Positions 1-5,213 of a DNA stretch of 5,213 nucleotides are shown piece by piece; position 1 is the stretch's first letter, and every line of letters begins with the position of its first letter. The position numbers and the translations under genes are program-made. The notes under the pieces were generated by a model. The model ran no database searches, was not told where the DNA came from, and saw only the letters and a program-made list of their open reading frames with translations. The DNA lies in assembly GCA_025056835.1 (NCBI GenBank), contig JANWVS010000196.1:1-5213 (forward strand). Reading direction: 5' to 3'. Source of the DNA: Gemmataceae bacterium (GTDB taxonomy: Bacteria > Planctomycetota > Planctomycetia > Gemmatales > Gemmataceae).

Positions 1-2
1 AT

Positions 3-107
3 CAGACCGATGAAGCGCAATTGCCGGCCGACGATCCCGAGGCGGTGTCGCAAGGCTGTTCCGCGTCGTCTGCCGATCACCGCGAGTTCGGTGCAGGAAT
101 TCTCTAA
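3..107 (+). CDS. C-terminal tail of an unidentified protein (partial)
   Basis: An open frame enters from the left edge and stops at a TAA at 105-107, giving about 34 residues rich in Asp, Glu, Ala and Ser (it begins QTDEAQLPADDPEAVSQ and ends REFGAGIL). No start is visible, and the tail is too short and low in complexity to assign a family. A second + frame stays open to a TAA at 115-117, but its translation is Arg/Pro/Cys-rich (for example PTIPRRCRKAVPRRLP), which looks like an out-of-frame shadow. Third-position GC is similar in the two frames, so the choice rests on amino-acid composition. The stop lies just before the A-rich stretch and hairpin at 108-157, which fits the end of a gene. 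It could also be noncoding. Confidence 0.4.
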   Translation, partial: QTDEAQLPADDPEAVSQGCSASSADHREFGAGIL

Positions 108-157
108 TCCAAAATAAAAAAGAAGAACGCTCGGGGACCGCCCCCGAGCGCCTTCTT
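108..157 (-). terminator. Strong hairpin with U-tract on the - strand (Rho-independent terminator, perhaps bidirectional)
   Basis: A 9-bp GC-rich stem pairs CGCTCGGGG (128-136) with CCCCGAGCG (142-150) around a 5-base loop. After a small internal loop it is extended by a 6-bp stem, AAGAAG (120-125) with CTTCTT (152-157). Read on the - strand, the hairpin is followed by TTTTTTATTTTGG (complement of 108-120), a textbook U-tract. Read on the + strand, only CCTTCTTGATG follows, so termination of the gene ending at 107 would be weaker. The geometry therefore best fits transcripts arriving from the right on the - strand, although no long - strand gene lies there. Confidence 0.65.
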
Positions 158-168
158 GATGGGGAAGA

Positions 169-193
169 GTTGGTGCCTGATGTTGTTGGTGCC
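169..193. repeat. 9-base direct repeat GTTGGTGCC, two copies
   Basis: GTTGGTGCC occurs at 169-177 and again at 185-193, a 16-base period, in an otherwise unassigned stretch. On the - strand it reads GGCACCAAC twice, lying between the hairpin at 202-234 and the terminator, so it would be largely unpaired in a leftward RNA. It could be a protein or RNA contact site, or a chance duplication. Confidence 0.4.
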
Positions 194-201
194 GGCCTGA
201 G

Positions 202-234
202 GCGGCGCGACCCCGTGGCCGCGTCTGTCGCCGC
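202..234 (-). other. GC-rich hairpin inside the putative leftward transcript
   Basis: GCGGCG (202-207) pairs with CGCCGC (229-234), and after a one-base versus three-base internal loop GAC (209-211) pairs with GTC (223-225). The apical loop is 11 bases. It overlaps the stop of a five-codon ORF (MRLFA, 234-251, with GAGGAAC just before its ATG). No U-tract follows, so it is not a terminator. It may be structural in a small RNA or simply a product of high GC. Confidence 0.35.
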
Positions 235-267
235 TAGGCGAACAGCCGCATGTTCCTCGGCCGGTCA

Positions 268-306
268 TCACCAGAACGCAGCCGCTCGTTTCGCTTGCGC
301 GCTCAT
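268..306 (-). CDS. Possible 12-residue micro-ORF MSAQAKRAAAFW
   Basis: An ATG (304-306 on the complement) is preceded by GGGAGAGGAA followed by TTTTCAAA, a Shine-Dalgarno-like sequence at normal distance. It reads MSAQAKRAAAFW and ends in two successive TGA triplets, one of them out of register by design of TGATGA (in-frame stop at 268-270). The frame extends upstream to an earlier ATG near 471, but that part overlaps the signal-peptide codons of the parvulin gene and lacks a ribosome site, so the internal start is preferred. The peptide is short and basic with an Ala-rich middle. No known leader peptide is recognised, and chance occurrence is quite possible. Confidence 0.2.
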   Translation of the reverse strand: MSAQAKRAAAFW

Positions 307-390
307 TTTGAAAATTCCTCTCCCATTTCCAAACGGAGCCGGGTATACAGAGACCGCAGCAACGATTGAGCGTCGCCCACCAGTTCCGAC

Positions 391-398
391 AAGGAGGT
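391..398 (+). promoter_or_regulatory. Ribosome binding site AAGGAGGT fixing the parvulin start
   Basis: AAGGAGGT is a near-perfect anti-16S match ending five bases before the ATG at 404. It decides the start: the frame is open upstream to an ATG at 168-172 (first residue at 170), but that version would bury the signal peptide 78 residues inside the protein and has no such site. Confidence 0.9.
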
Positions 399-403
399 CA
401 AAA

Positions 404-1354
404 ATGCGCCATGGCAGCTTGCTTGGGCGTGTTCTGTTCGGATTGGTAACCTTGGTGCTCTGGGCAAACATCGTGCTCGCCCAAACTCCCGGGCAGGGTG
501 CCTATGCCGCCATCGTCAACGGCGAACCGATTCCATTGAAAGATTTGCATAATGTTCTGGAATTGCGCCCCATTTCGCCGAAGCTCAGCAAGGAATTGCA
601 GCGCGAGATGCGGCGGGCGGCCTTGGACATGTTGATCGACGACCTGTTGATGCGTCAATTCCTGCGCCGAACGATGCCGCCCCCCAATCCAGCGGACATT
701 CAAAAGGAATACGACAAGCTCCACGAGGCCCTCAAAAAGCAAAAGAAGTCGTTCGAGCAGTTCCTCCATGAAGGCAAGATGACGGCTGAGGCCTTACGTG
801 CCGATATTATCGCGCGCTTGCAATGGAAAGCCTATCTAGCGGCCAAATACAGTGAACCGGAGATGCGGAGCTACTACGCCGCCAACAAGGTGCTCTTCGA
901 TAACGTGACGGTACGGGCAAGCCACATCTTGGCGCGCGTCAGCCCGTCGGCATCGCCCGAGGAGAAAATGAAAGCCCGGGCGCGGCTAGAAGCCCTGCGC
1001 GGTGACATCCTTGCGGGCAAAATTAGTTTTGAAGAAGCGGCCCGACGATACTCCGATTGCAAGGCCAGTAAGGATCGCGGCGGCGACATCGACTATTTCC
1101 CGTACAAGTTCGTCGTGGTCGAGCCTTTTGCCCAAGCCGCTTTCGCAGCTCGCAAAGGCGAAATTACCGATGTTGTGGCCACCGAATTCGGCTACCACCT
1201 GATTAAAGTGACCGACCGTACGCCCGGCGAACCGTCGCAGTTCGAGTTGATCCCCGATCTCATCCGCGAAACGATGGCCCAAGATAGCGAGCTGTATCAA
1301 CGCATCCTGGCGGAGCAACGTAAGTCGGCAAAGATTGAGGTGCTCGTGGAATAA
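404..1354 (+). CDS. Exported parvulin-type peptidyl-prolyl cis-trans isomerase (SurA/PrsA-like foldase)
   Basis: This 316-residue protein should catalyse cis-trans isomerisation of prolyl bonds and act as a chaperone for secreted or envelope proteins outside the cytoplasmic membrane. Residues 1-27 form a signal peptide: basic MRHGSLLGR, a hydrophobic core, and a likely cut after ANIVLA before Gln27. No lipobox Cys is present, so it is probably soluble rather than a PrsA lipoprotein. Residues 33-150 are a helical SurA_N-like chaperone region (AAIVNGEPI opening, then charged helices). Residues 168-275 are a single parvulin domain with the expected conserved sites: RASHIL (His173), YSDCKASKDRGGDID (Asp218, Cys219), and FGYHLIKV (His265). 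A C-terminal helix (280-316) completes it. E. coli SurA has two parvulin domains; this has one, like PrsA. Start chosen on the AAGGAGGT site. It stands alone on the + strand and converges on rfbA, with stops 35 bases apart. Confidence 0.9.
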   Translation: MRHGSLLGRVLFGLVTLVLWANIVLAQTPGQGAYAAIVNGEPIPLKDLHNVLELRPISPKLSKELQREMRRAALDMLIDDLLMRQFLRRTMPPPNPADIQKEYDKLHEALKKQKKSFEQFLHEGKMTAEALRADIIARLQWKAYLAAKYSEPEMRSYYAANKVLFDNVTVRASHILARVSPSASPEEKMKARARLEALRGDILAGKISFEEAARRYSDCKASKDRGGDIDYFPYKFVVVEPFAQAAFAARKGEITDVVATEFGYHLIKVTDRTPGEPSQFELIPDLIRETMAQDSELYQRILAEQRKSAKIEVLVE

Positions 1355-1389
1355 CTCGAATCGTCGAGAATCCGCGTAACACATGCCTC
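1355..1389. other. Short convergent gap with no clear terminator
   Basis: Only 35 bases separate the stop of the parvulin gene from the stop of rfbA. The single structure visible is a 5-bp hairpin, CTCGA (1355-1359) with TCGAG (1364-1368), with no U-tract on either strand. Transcripts from the two sides probably overlap or end by a Rho-dependent or more distant mechanism. Confidence 0.5.
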
Positions 1390-2310
1390 TCATCGTGCCA
1401 AACCGACGTCGCCTCGGCGGAAATTGACTTCCGCGGCAGCGGTCGCCTCGTCCAGCACGCGGCGCAGGTAGTTGGCATAATCGCTCGGTCCCAAGGCGGC
1501 GATCAGTTGCCTCAACTGAGCGGCGTCGATGAACCCCTTGAGCAGAGCGATTTCCTCCAGACAGGCGATTTTCAGTCCTTGCCGTTGCTCCAGCGTTTGC
1601 ACAAAAAGCGACGAGGCCAGCAGCGATTCAAACGTGCCGGTGTCGAGCCAAGCGACACCGCGGCCCAACGGGATCACCGTGAGCTGATTCCTCTCCAGGT
1701 AATAGCGATTGACGTCGGTGATCTCCAATTCGCCGCGCGGTGAAGGTTTGAGCGTCTCGGCAATTGCCACGGCTTGGGAGTCGTAGAAATAAAGCCCAGT
1801 CACCGCCCACGACGAGCGCGGTCGTTTCGGCTTTTCTTCCAGGCTGACGGCGCGGCGATGTTCGTCGAATTCGACTACCCCGTAACGCTCCGGATCGTTG
1901 ACGCGATAAGCAAACACGCGCGCACCGTGAGTGAGCCGCGCTGACTCCACCAGGAGCGGCATCAACTCGTGCCCGAAGAAGATGTTATCGCCAAGAATGA
2001 GGCAGACCGGCTCGTCGCCGAGGAATGATTTCGCAATGAGCAAGGCTTGGGCGATGCCGCCGGGCTGGGGTTGGACTCGATAGGAAAGGTTGAGGCCCAA
2101 TGCGCTGCCGTCGCCGAGCAATTCTTGGATCCGCGGCAAATCGCGCGGGGTGCTGATGATAAGAATGTCGCGCAGACCGGCGAGCATCAACACCGACAGG
2201 GGATAGTAGATGACCGGCTTATCGTACACCGGCAGCAGTTGTTTGCTGACCGCCTTGGTGAGCGGATAGAGCCGCGAGCCGCTGCCGCCGGCCAGGAGAA
2301 TGGCTTTCAT
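1390..2310 (-). CDS. rfbA: Glucose-1-phosphate thymidylyltransferase (RmlA/RfbA)
   Basis: The enzyme joins glucose-1-phosphate and dTTP to give dTDP-glucose and pyrophosphate, the first step toward dTDP-rhamnose and related deoxysugars, in the cytosol. The 306-residue product aligns by eye with RmlA along its whole length (family about 290). It has the nucleotide-binding start [20 protein letters not shown], then [28 protein letters not shown] (metal/nucleotide Asp), [44 protein letters not shown], and [10 protein letters not shown] near the C-terminus. The usual GSGTRL Thr is Ser here, a mild change. The last ~15 residues form an extra polar tail. GAGG (2318-2321) lies 7 bases before the ATG. 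It follows rfbB by 65 bases on the same strand, so the two are probably co-transcribed. Confidence 0.97.
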   Translation of the reverse strand: MKAILLAGGSGSRLYPLTKAVSKQLLPVYDKPVIYYPLSVLMLAGLRDILIISTPRDLPRIQELLGDGSALGLNLSYRVQPQPGGIAQALLIAKSFLGDEPVCLILGDNIFFGHELMPLLVESARLTHGARVFAYRVNDPERYGVVEFDEHRRAVSLEEKPKRPRSSWAVTGLYFYDSQAVAIAETLKPSPRGELEITDVNRYYLERNQLTVIPLGRGVAWLDTGTFESLLASSLFVQTLEQRQGLKIACLEEIALLKGFIDAAQLRQLIAALGPSDYANYLRRVLDEATAAAEVNFRRGDVGLAR

Positions 2311-2375
2311 TGGTTTGCCTCGTCGCTCCGTCGCTCGGCTCTCCTAGCCGGGCGACGTCGCCTCGCGCCGTCCCG
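2311..2375 (-). other. rfbB-rfbA spacer with 12-base palindrome and tandem octamer
   Basis: The 65-base spacer holds a perfect palindrome GGCGACGTCGCC (2351-2362) and two tandem copies of CGTCGCTC (2321-2328 and 2329-2336, + strand). Neither is followed by a U-tract, so termination between the genes is unlikely. A role in mRNA processing or as a protein site is possible, but such short symmetric GC runs also arise by chance in GC-rich DNA. Confidence 0.45.
2318..2321 (-). promoter_or_regulatory. Weak ribosome binding site GAGG of rfbA
   Basis: On the - strand GAGG sits 7 bases before the rfbA ATG (2308-2310). The match is short, but it is the only candidate at proper distance and agrees with the family's usual N-terminus (MKAILLAGG). 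Confidence 0.5.
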
Positions 2376-3518
2376 TTACCTTGAAGGCACCGCCGCCCGT
2401 GCAGCGCCGGTCGCTACCGCAATTCTTGGCGGCGGAGGCGTGCCCAGGGCGGTGCCATATTGTCGGACGTAGTAGTCGCGGTAACTGCCGCTGCGAGCAC
2501 GCTCCACCCACGCGGCGTGGTCGCGATACCAGCGAATCGTCTCCGCGAGGCCGGTTTCCCACGAGACCAACGGCCGCCAACCCAAGCATGACTCGATGCG
2601 GGAGGGGTCGATTTCATAACGGCGATCGTGGCCGGGACGGTCCTTCACGAAACGAATCAACGACGTCGGCTTTCCCACGGCGCGCAGGATCGCCTCGATG
2701 ACCTCCAAATTGCGGCGTGGATTGCGGGCGCCGATGTGCCAGGTGGTACCCGGCTCGGCGTGCCGCAAGACCGCAAGAATCGCCCGACAATGATCGACCA
2801 CATGAATCCAGTCGCGAATCTGGCGGCCATCGCCATAAACGGGGATCGGCTCGTCGCGCAGGGCGTTGGTTAGGACCAGCGGAATGAGCTTTTCGGGAAA
2901 CTGTCGTGGACCATAGTTGTTCCCGCAGCGTGTGATCACGGTGTCCAGGCCGAAGGTCCGGTGGGCGGCCCGCACCAGGTGCTCGGCCGCAGCTTTCGAA
3001 GCCGCATAGGGACTGTTGGGAGCGTAGGGGGCGTCTTCGGCAAAGCCGTTGGGCGCGTCGTCCGCCAGGCTGCCGAGCACCTCGTCGGTGGAAATCTGCA
3101 CGAACCGTCGGACACCGCACTGCCGCGCCGCATCCAGCAAGACTTGCGTGCCGAGGACGTTGGTTTTGACGAAGCCATCGGCAGCGGCGATACTACGGTC
3201 GACGTGCGATTCGGCAGCGAAATGGATGACGGCATCGGCACCGGAGGCCAAAGCCGCCCGGACGGCCTCGGCGTCGCAGATGTCGCCCCGGATAAAGCGA
3301 TGCCGGAGCGGATCGAGATCGCGCAGGTTGTCAAGACTACCCGCGTAGCTGAGGGCATCGAAGCTGACAACGTGGCAATCCGGCTCCTCGGCGAGCACCA
3401 ACCGCACGAATGCCGAGCCGATAAACCCAGCCGCCCCGGTCACGAAGAGGCGGCGCCAGCAGCCCTGCCGACCGGCGTCTCCTTCCGCACACCCGGATCT
3501 AGCGACGTAGGGGGCCAT
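2376..3518 (-). CDS. rfbB: dTDP-glucose 4,6-dehydratase (RmlB/RfbB)
   Basis: This NAD-dependent extended short-chain dehydrogenase turns dTDP-glucose into dTDP-4-keto-6-deoxyglucose, the second step after RfbA. The 380-residue product has the Rossmann motif TGAAGFIGS (27-35), GDICD (78-82), FAAESHVDRSI (100-110), the catalytic STDEV (143-147; Thr144, Asp145, Glu146), YAASK (Tyr171, Lys175), NNYGPRQFPEKLIP (200-213) and YGDGRQIRDWIHVVDH (228-243). Two family positions differ: STDEVYG reads STDEVLG (Leu148), and TRCSNNYG reads TRCGNNYG (Gly199). About 22 residues precede the Rossmann strand (usual: 1-3), and a Pro/Ala-rich tail follows RQYGTALG, making it longer than the typical 330-360. The ATG at 3516-3518 is chosen because AAGGGAG lies 6 bases upstream and no later ATG precedes the fold. 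It is first in the rfbBA pair and diverges from the kinase gene. Confidence 0.96.
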   Translation of the reverse strand: MAPYVARSGCAEGDAGRQGCWRRLFVTGAAGFIGSAFVRLVLAEEPDCHVVSFDALSYAGSLDNLRDLDPLRHRFIRGDICDAEAVRAALASGADAVIHFAAESHVDRSIAAADGFVKTNVLGTQVLLDAARQCGVRRFVQISTDEVLGSLADDAPNGFAEDAPYAPNSPYAASKAAAEHLVRAAHRTFGLDTVITRCGNNYGPRQFPEKLIPLVLTNALRDEPIPVYGDGRQIRDWIHVVDHCRAILAVLRHAEPGTTWHIGARNPRRNLEVIEAILRAVGKPTSLIRFVKDRPGHDRRYEIDPSRIESCLGWRPLVSWETGLAETIRWYRDHAAWVERARSGSYRDYYVRQYGTALGTPPPPRIAVATGAARAAVPSR

Positions 3519-3524
3519 TGAGGA

Positions 3525-3531
3525 CTCCCTT
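3525..3531 (-). promoter_or_regulatory. Ribosome binding site AAGGGAG of rfbB
   Basis: On the - strand AAGGGAG, within GAGGAAGGGAG, lies 6 bases before the ATG at 3516-3518. It supports the longer N-terminus, which carries about 22 extra residues before the NAD-binding fold. Confidence 0.7.
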
Positions 3532-3650
3532 CCTCACCATTGGCGAGATACACTCTTTCCCCGCACCTGTTATTATTAGAGCATAATTGGGCAACGGGGT
3601 AAATGGCGACTTTGCGGGCTTCGGGTTGCCGTCGGCCGTCGCCGAGAGTT

Positions 3651-3657
3651 GGAGAGG
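3651..3657 (+). promoter_or_regulatory. Ribosome binding site GGAGAGG of the kinase gene
   Basis: GGAGAGG ends 9 bases before the ATG at 3667. Another ATG at 3659 is only one base from it and gives the three-codon ORF MQR, whose TGA overlaps the kinase ATG as ATGA. The ATG at 3667 is therefore the better start. A further in-frame ATG at 3715 lacks a comparable site. Confidence 0.7.
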
Positions 3658-3666
3658 GATGCAGCG

Positions 3667-5213
3667 ATGACCGCTGCCACAGGGCGTCCCAGTGAAGGTT
3701 CACGACCAAGCTTGATGGAATGGTCGCGCGAGCAACTCGACGTGTTCGACGACGCGGTGTTCATTCACGACGCCTCCGGACGGATTCTCGAAGCCAATGC
3801 CGCTGCCTGCCGCCGCTTGGGTTATTCGCGCGACGAATTGCTGCGGCTGACGACCGCCGACATCGACGACCCGGAATTCGCCGTGGGCTTCGCGGAACGG
3901 CTCAACCACCAGTTGGCCGAGGGGACGTTTCGTTGCGAGGGAATCCATCGCACCAAGAGCGGCCAGCGTATCCCGGTCGACATCAATACGTCGTGCATTA
4001 GCTGGCGCGGGCAGCCGGCGATCTTGGCCGTCATGCGCGACATCACCGAACGTAAACGAGCAGAGGCGGCCTTGCGCGATTCGGAGGCGCTGTATCATTC
4101 CTTGGTCGAATCGCTGCCGCAAAACATCTTCCGCAAGGACCGGGCCGGCCGCTTCACGTTCGGCAATCGCCGCTTCTGCGATACCTTGAAGGTGTCCTTC
4201 GAAAATCTGTTAGGTAAAAACGACTTCGACTTTTTCCCCGAGAATTTGGCCCGCAAGTACGTCGCCGACGACCAGCGCGTCATGACGACCGGCCAACCAT
4301 TCGAGACCGTTGAGCAACACCATCTGCCTGATGGCTCGACCATTTACGTCCAGGTCATCAAAACCCCGGTGGTCGACGCCGCCGGCAACGTCGTCGGCAT
4401 ACAAGGCATTTTCTGGGACGTGACCGAAAAAAAACTGGCCGCCGATGCTTTGGCCCAATCCGAGCGGCGCTATCGGCAACTTACGGAGTCGACGCTCGAC
4501 GCCATCGTGCTGGCCAACCAGCATGGGGCTATTGTCTTGTTCAACCCCGCTGCCGAGCGGATGTTTGGCTGGAAGGCGGAAGAAATCCTGGGCCGGGAAA
4601 CGTCCGTACTGGTGCCCGAAGAATATCGGGAACTGCATGAGCAGGGCTTTCGCCGCTACGTGGCCACGCGCCAGCCGCGGATGATCGGCCGCACGGTGGA
4701 AGTGAAAGCCCGCCGACGCGACGGCAGCGAATTCCCCGTCGAAATCGCCCTCAGCGCGCTTCCCCTGGGCGAGGACCAGCACGGCGCGGTGCAGTTTTTG
4801 GCGGCCATCCGCGACCTGACGGAACGGAACAAAATGCGGGCCGTGCTCGTGCAGAACGAAAAACTGGCGTCGATCGGCCTGCTGTCGGCCGGCGTGGCTC
4901 ACGAGATCAACAATCCGCTGGCCTTCGTCGGCAACAACCTGGCCGTGCTGGAACGCGATTGCAAAGGGCTGCTGCCGCTGTTCGCCCTGCTGGACGAACA
5001 CCGCGGCGCTTTGCGCACGGCCCTGCCCGACCTGGCCCGCCGCTATGAAGAAATTGCCGAGGCAATCGATCTGCCCTACATCCGCGAGAACTTGGAGCGT
5101 CTCTTGCAGCGCACGCGGGAGGGGGTCGAGCGCGTGACGCGCATCGTCCACAGCCTCCGTGGTCTGGCCCGCACCGATTCGCCCGCCCCGCAACCGGCGT
5201 CGCTCGCCGACAT
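3667..5213 (+). CDS. Multi-PAS sensor histidine kinase (partial, C-terminus beyond window)
   Basis: The frame is open from the ATG at 3667 to the window edge: 515 codons plus two bases, no stop. The protein should sense a signal through PAS domains, autophosphorylate on His and pass the phosphate to a response regulator not seen here. No signal peptide or membrane segment is visible, so it is probably cytosolic. PAS1 spans about 22-130 (FIHDASGRILEANAAACRRL, ending VMRDITERK). PAS2 spans 140-256 (SLVESLPQNIFRKDRAGRF, GIFWDVTEKK). PAS3 spans 267-388 (FNPAAERMFGW, RRRDGSEFPVEI, IRDLTERN). Helical linkers with Glu/Arg/Ala join them. The dimerisation/phosphoacceptor region follows, with NEKLASIGLLSAGVAHEINN and phosphoacceptor His412 (codon 4900-4902), then a long second-helix segment to about 503. 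The N, G1, F and G2 boxes of the ATPase domain must lie past the window. Its regulator or output is unknown. Confidence 0.93.
   Translation, partial: MTAATGRPSEGSRPSLMEWSREQLDVFDDAVFIHDASGRILEANAAACRRLGYSRDELLRLTTADIDDPEFAVGFAERLNHQLAEGTFRCEGIHRTKSGQRIPVDINTSCISWRGQPAILAVMRDITERKRAEAALRDSEALYHSLVESLPQNIFRKDRAGRFTFGNRRFCDTLKVSFENLLGKNDFDFFPENLARKYVADDQRVMTTGQPFETVEQHHLPDGSTIYVQVIKTPVVDAAGNVVGIQGIFWDVTEKKLAADALAQSERRYRQLTESTLDAIVLANQHGAIVLFNPAAERMFGWKAEEILGRETSVLVPEEYRELHEQGFRRYVATRQPRMIGRTVEVKARRRDGSEFPVEIALSALPLGEDQHGAVQFLAAIRDLTERNKMRAVLVQNEKLASIGLLSAGVAHEINNPLAFVGNNLAVLERDCKGLLPLFALLDEHRGALRTALPDLARRYEEIAEAIDLPYIRENLERLLQRTREGVERVTRIVHSLRGLARTDSPAPQPASLAD

Larger units (their letters stand above)
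108..345 (-). other. Putative small leftward transcription unit (sRNA or micro-peptide mRNA)
   Basis: This stretch, part of the roughly 300-base gap before the parvulin gene, has no convincing + strand gene but shows ordered - strand signals. From right to left these are: a weak -10-like TATACC (342-347); a purine-rich GGGAGAGGAA (315-324); a 12-codon ORF at 268-306; a second tiny ORF at 234-251; a GC-rich hairpin (arms 202-211 and 223-234); two direct copies of GGCACCAAC (185-193 and 169-177); and the terminator hairpin with U-tract at 108-157. No -35 box at proper spacing was found. Together this could be a free-standing small RNA or small-protein mRNA. It is an inference from arrangement, without a recognised family; 6S RNA, SRP RNA and tmRNA were considered and do not match by eye. 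Confidence 0.3.
3519..3666. promoter_or_regulatory. Divergent intergenic region with AT-rich island, likely promoters of rfbBA and the kinase
   Basis: The 148 bases separate the divergent rfbB and kinase starts. An AT-rich island at about 3569-3588 (GTTATTATTAGAGCATAATT) stands out in GC-rich surroundings. It offers -10-like hexamers on both strands: CATAAT at 3582-3587 (+), and TAATAA within the complement (-). A 5-bp inverted repeat ATTAT/ATAAT around a 6-base centre lies inside it, and CCCCG (3559-3563) and CGGGG (3595-3599) flank it. No convincing -35 box with 16-18 base spacing was found for either strand, so an alternative sigma factor or activator-dependent promoter is possible. Confidence 0.4.

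Noticed and set aside
108..345. Match to 6S RNA, SRP RNA or tmRNA
   Set aside because: No conserved SRP apical loop, no tmRNA tag or CCA-type 3' end, and no long 6S-like bubble hairpin could be found by eye.
341..350. TATACA as a -10 box for the parvulin gene
   Set aside because: No -35 hexamer at 16-18 bases upstream; TTGAAA at 308-313 is 30 bases away. GTATAC is a palindrome and fits either strand only weakly.
170..403. Upstream extension of the parvulin reading frame (ATG at 170)
   Set aside because: The AAGGAGGT site and a clean signal peptide start at 404; the 78-residue extension has no ribosome site and an Arg/Ala/Pro-rich noncoding look.
1355..1368. Hairpin CTCGA/TCGAG as a terminator
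   Set aside because: The stem is only 5 bp and there is no U-tract on either strand.
986..1393. 135-codon open frame on the - strand
   Set aside because: Antisense to the parvulin domain codons that carry the conserved catalytic motifs; no family features.
2961..3521. 186-codon open frame on the + strand
   Set aside because: Antisense to rfbB motifs such as the Rossmann site and STDEV; the translation shows no domain.
3700..4122. 140-codon open frame on the - strand
   Set aside because: Antisense to PAS1 of the kinase, with no ribosome site or recognisable domain.
4210..5193. 327-codon open frame on the - strand
   Set aside because: It lies fully antisense to the kinase, whose frame has three PAS domains and an H-box. 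The antisense product is rich in Gln, His, Gly and Phe with no recognisable domain, a usual GC-rich shadow.

Overview
The window is GC-rich bacterial chromosomal DNA, and protein style suggests a planctomycete or a related Gram-negative-type lineage. The hints are a secreted SurA/PrsA-like parvulin, a soluble multi-PAS hybrid-style sensor kinase with an HEINNPL H-box, and a 'SLPQNIFRKD' type PAS domain. This taxonomic guess is inference only; no marker RNA or ribosomal gene is present.

Layout from left to right. (1) Positions 1-107 probably hold the last codons of a + strand gene. (2) Positions 108-403 have no convincing long gene. They hold a strong hairpin whose U-tract lies on the - strand, so something is probably transcribed leftwards here, possibly a small RNA or micro-peptide mRNA. 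(3) Positions 404-1354 (+) encode an exported peptidyl-prolyl isomerase/chaperone of the parvulin family. (4) Positions 1390-3518 (-) hold rfbB followed by rfbA, the first two dTDP-sugar enzymes, in a likely operon that converges on the parvulin gene with only 35 bases between the stops. (5) Positions 3519-3666 are a divergent intergenic region with an AT-rich island. (6) Positions 3667-5213 (+) encode a sensor histidine kinase with three PAS domains. It runs off the window end before its ATPase domain.

Functionally, RfbA makes dTDP-glucose from glucose-1-phosphate and dTTP, and RfbB converts it to dTDP-4-keto-6-deoxyglucose, the precursor of dTDP-rhamnose and other deoxysugars of surface polysaccharide. 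The rfbC and rfbD partners are not in the window. The parvulin acts outside the cytoplasmic membrane on folding proteins. The kinase is cytosolic by sequence and its signal is unknown; its third PAS resembles the FixL type. No CRISPR array, insertion sequence, tRNA or rRNA was seen. Nothing here is clearly a new system; the least explained piece is the putative leftward small transcription unit at about 108-345.
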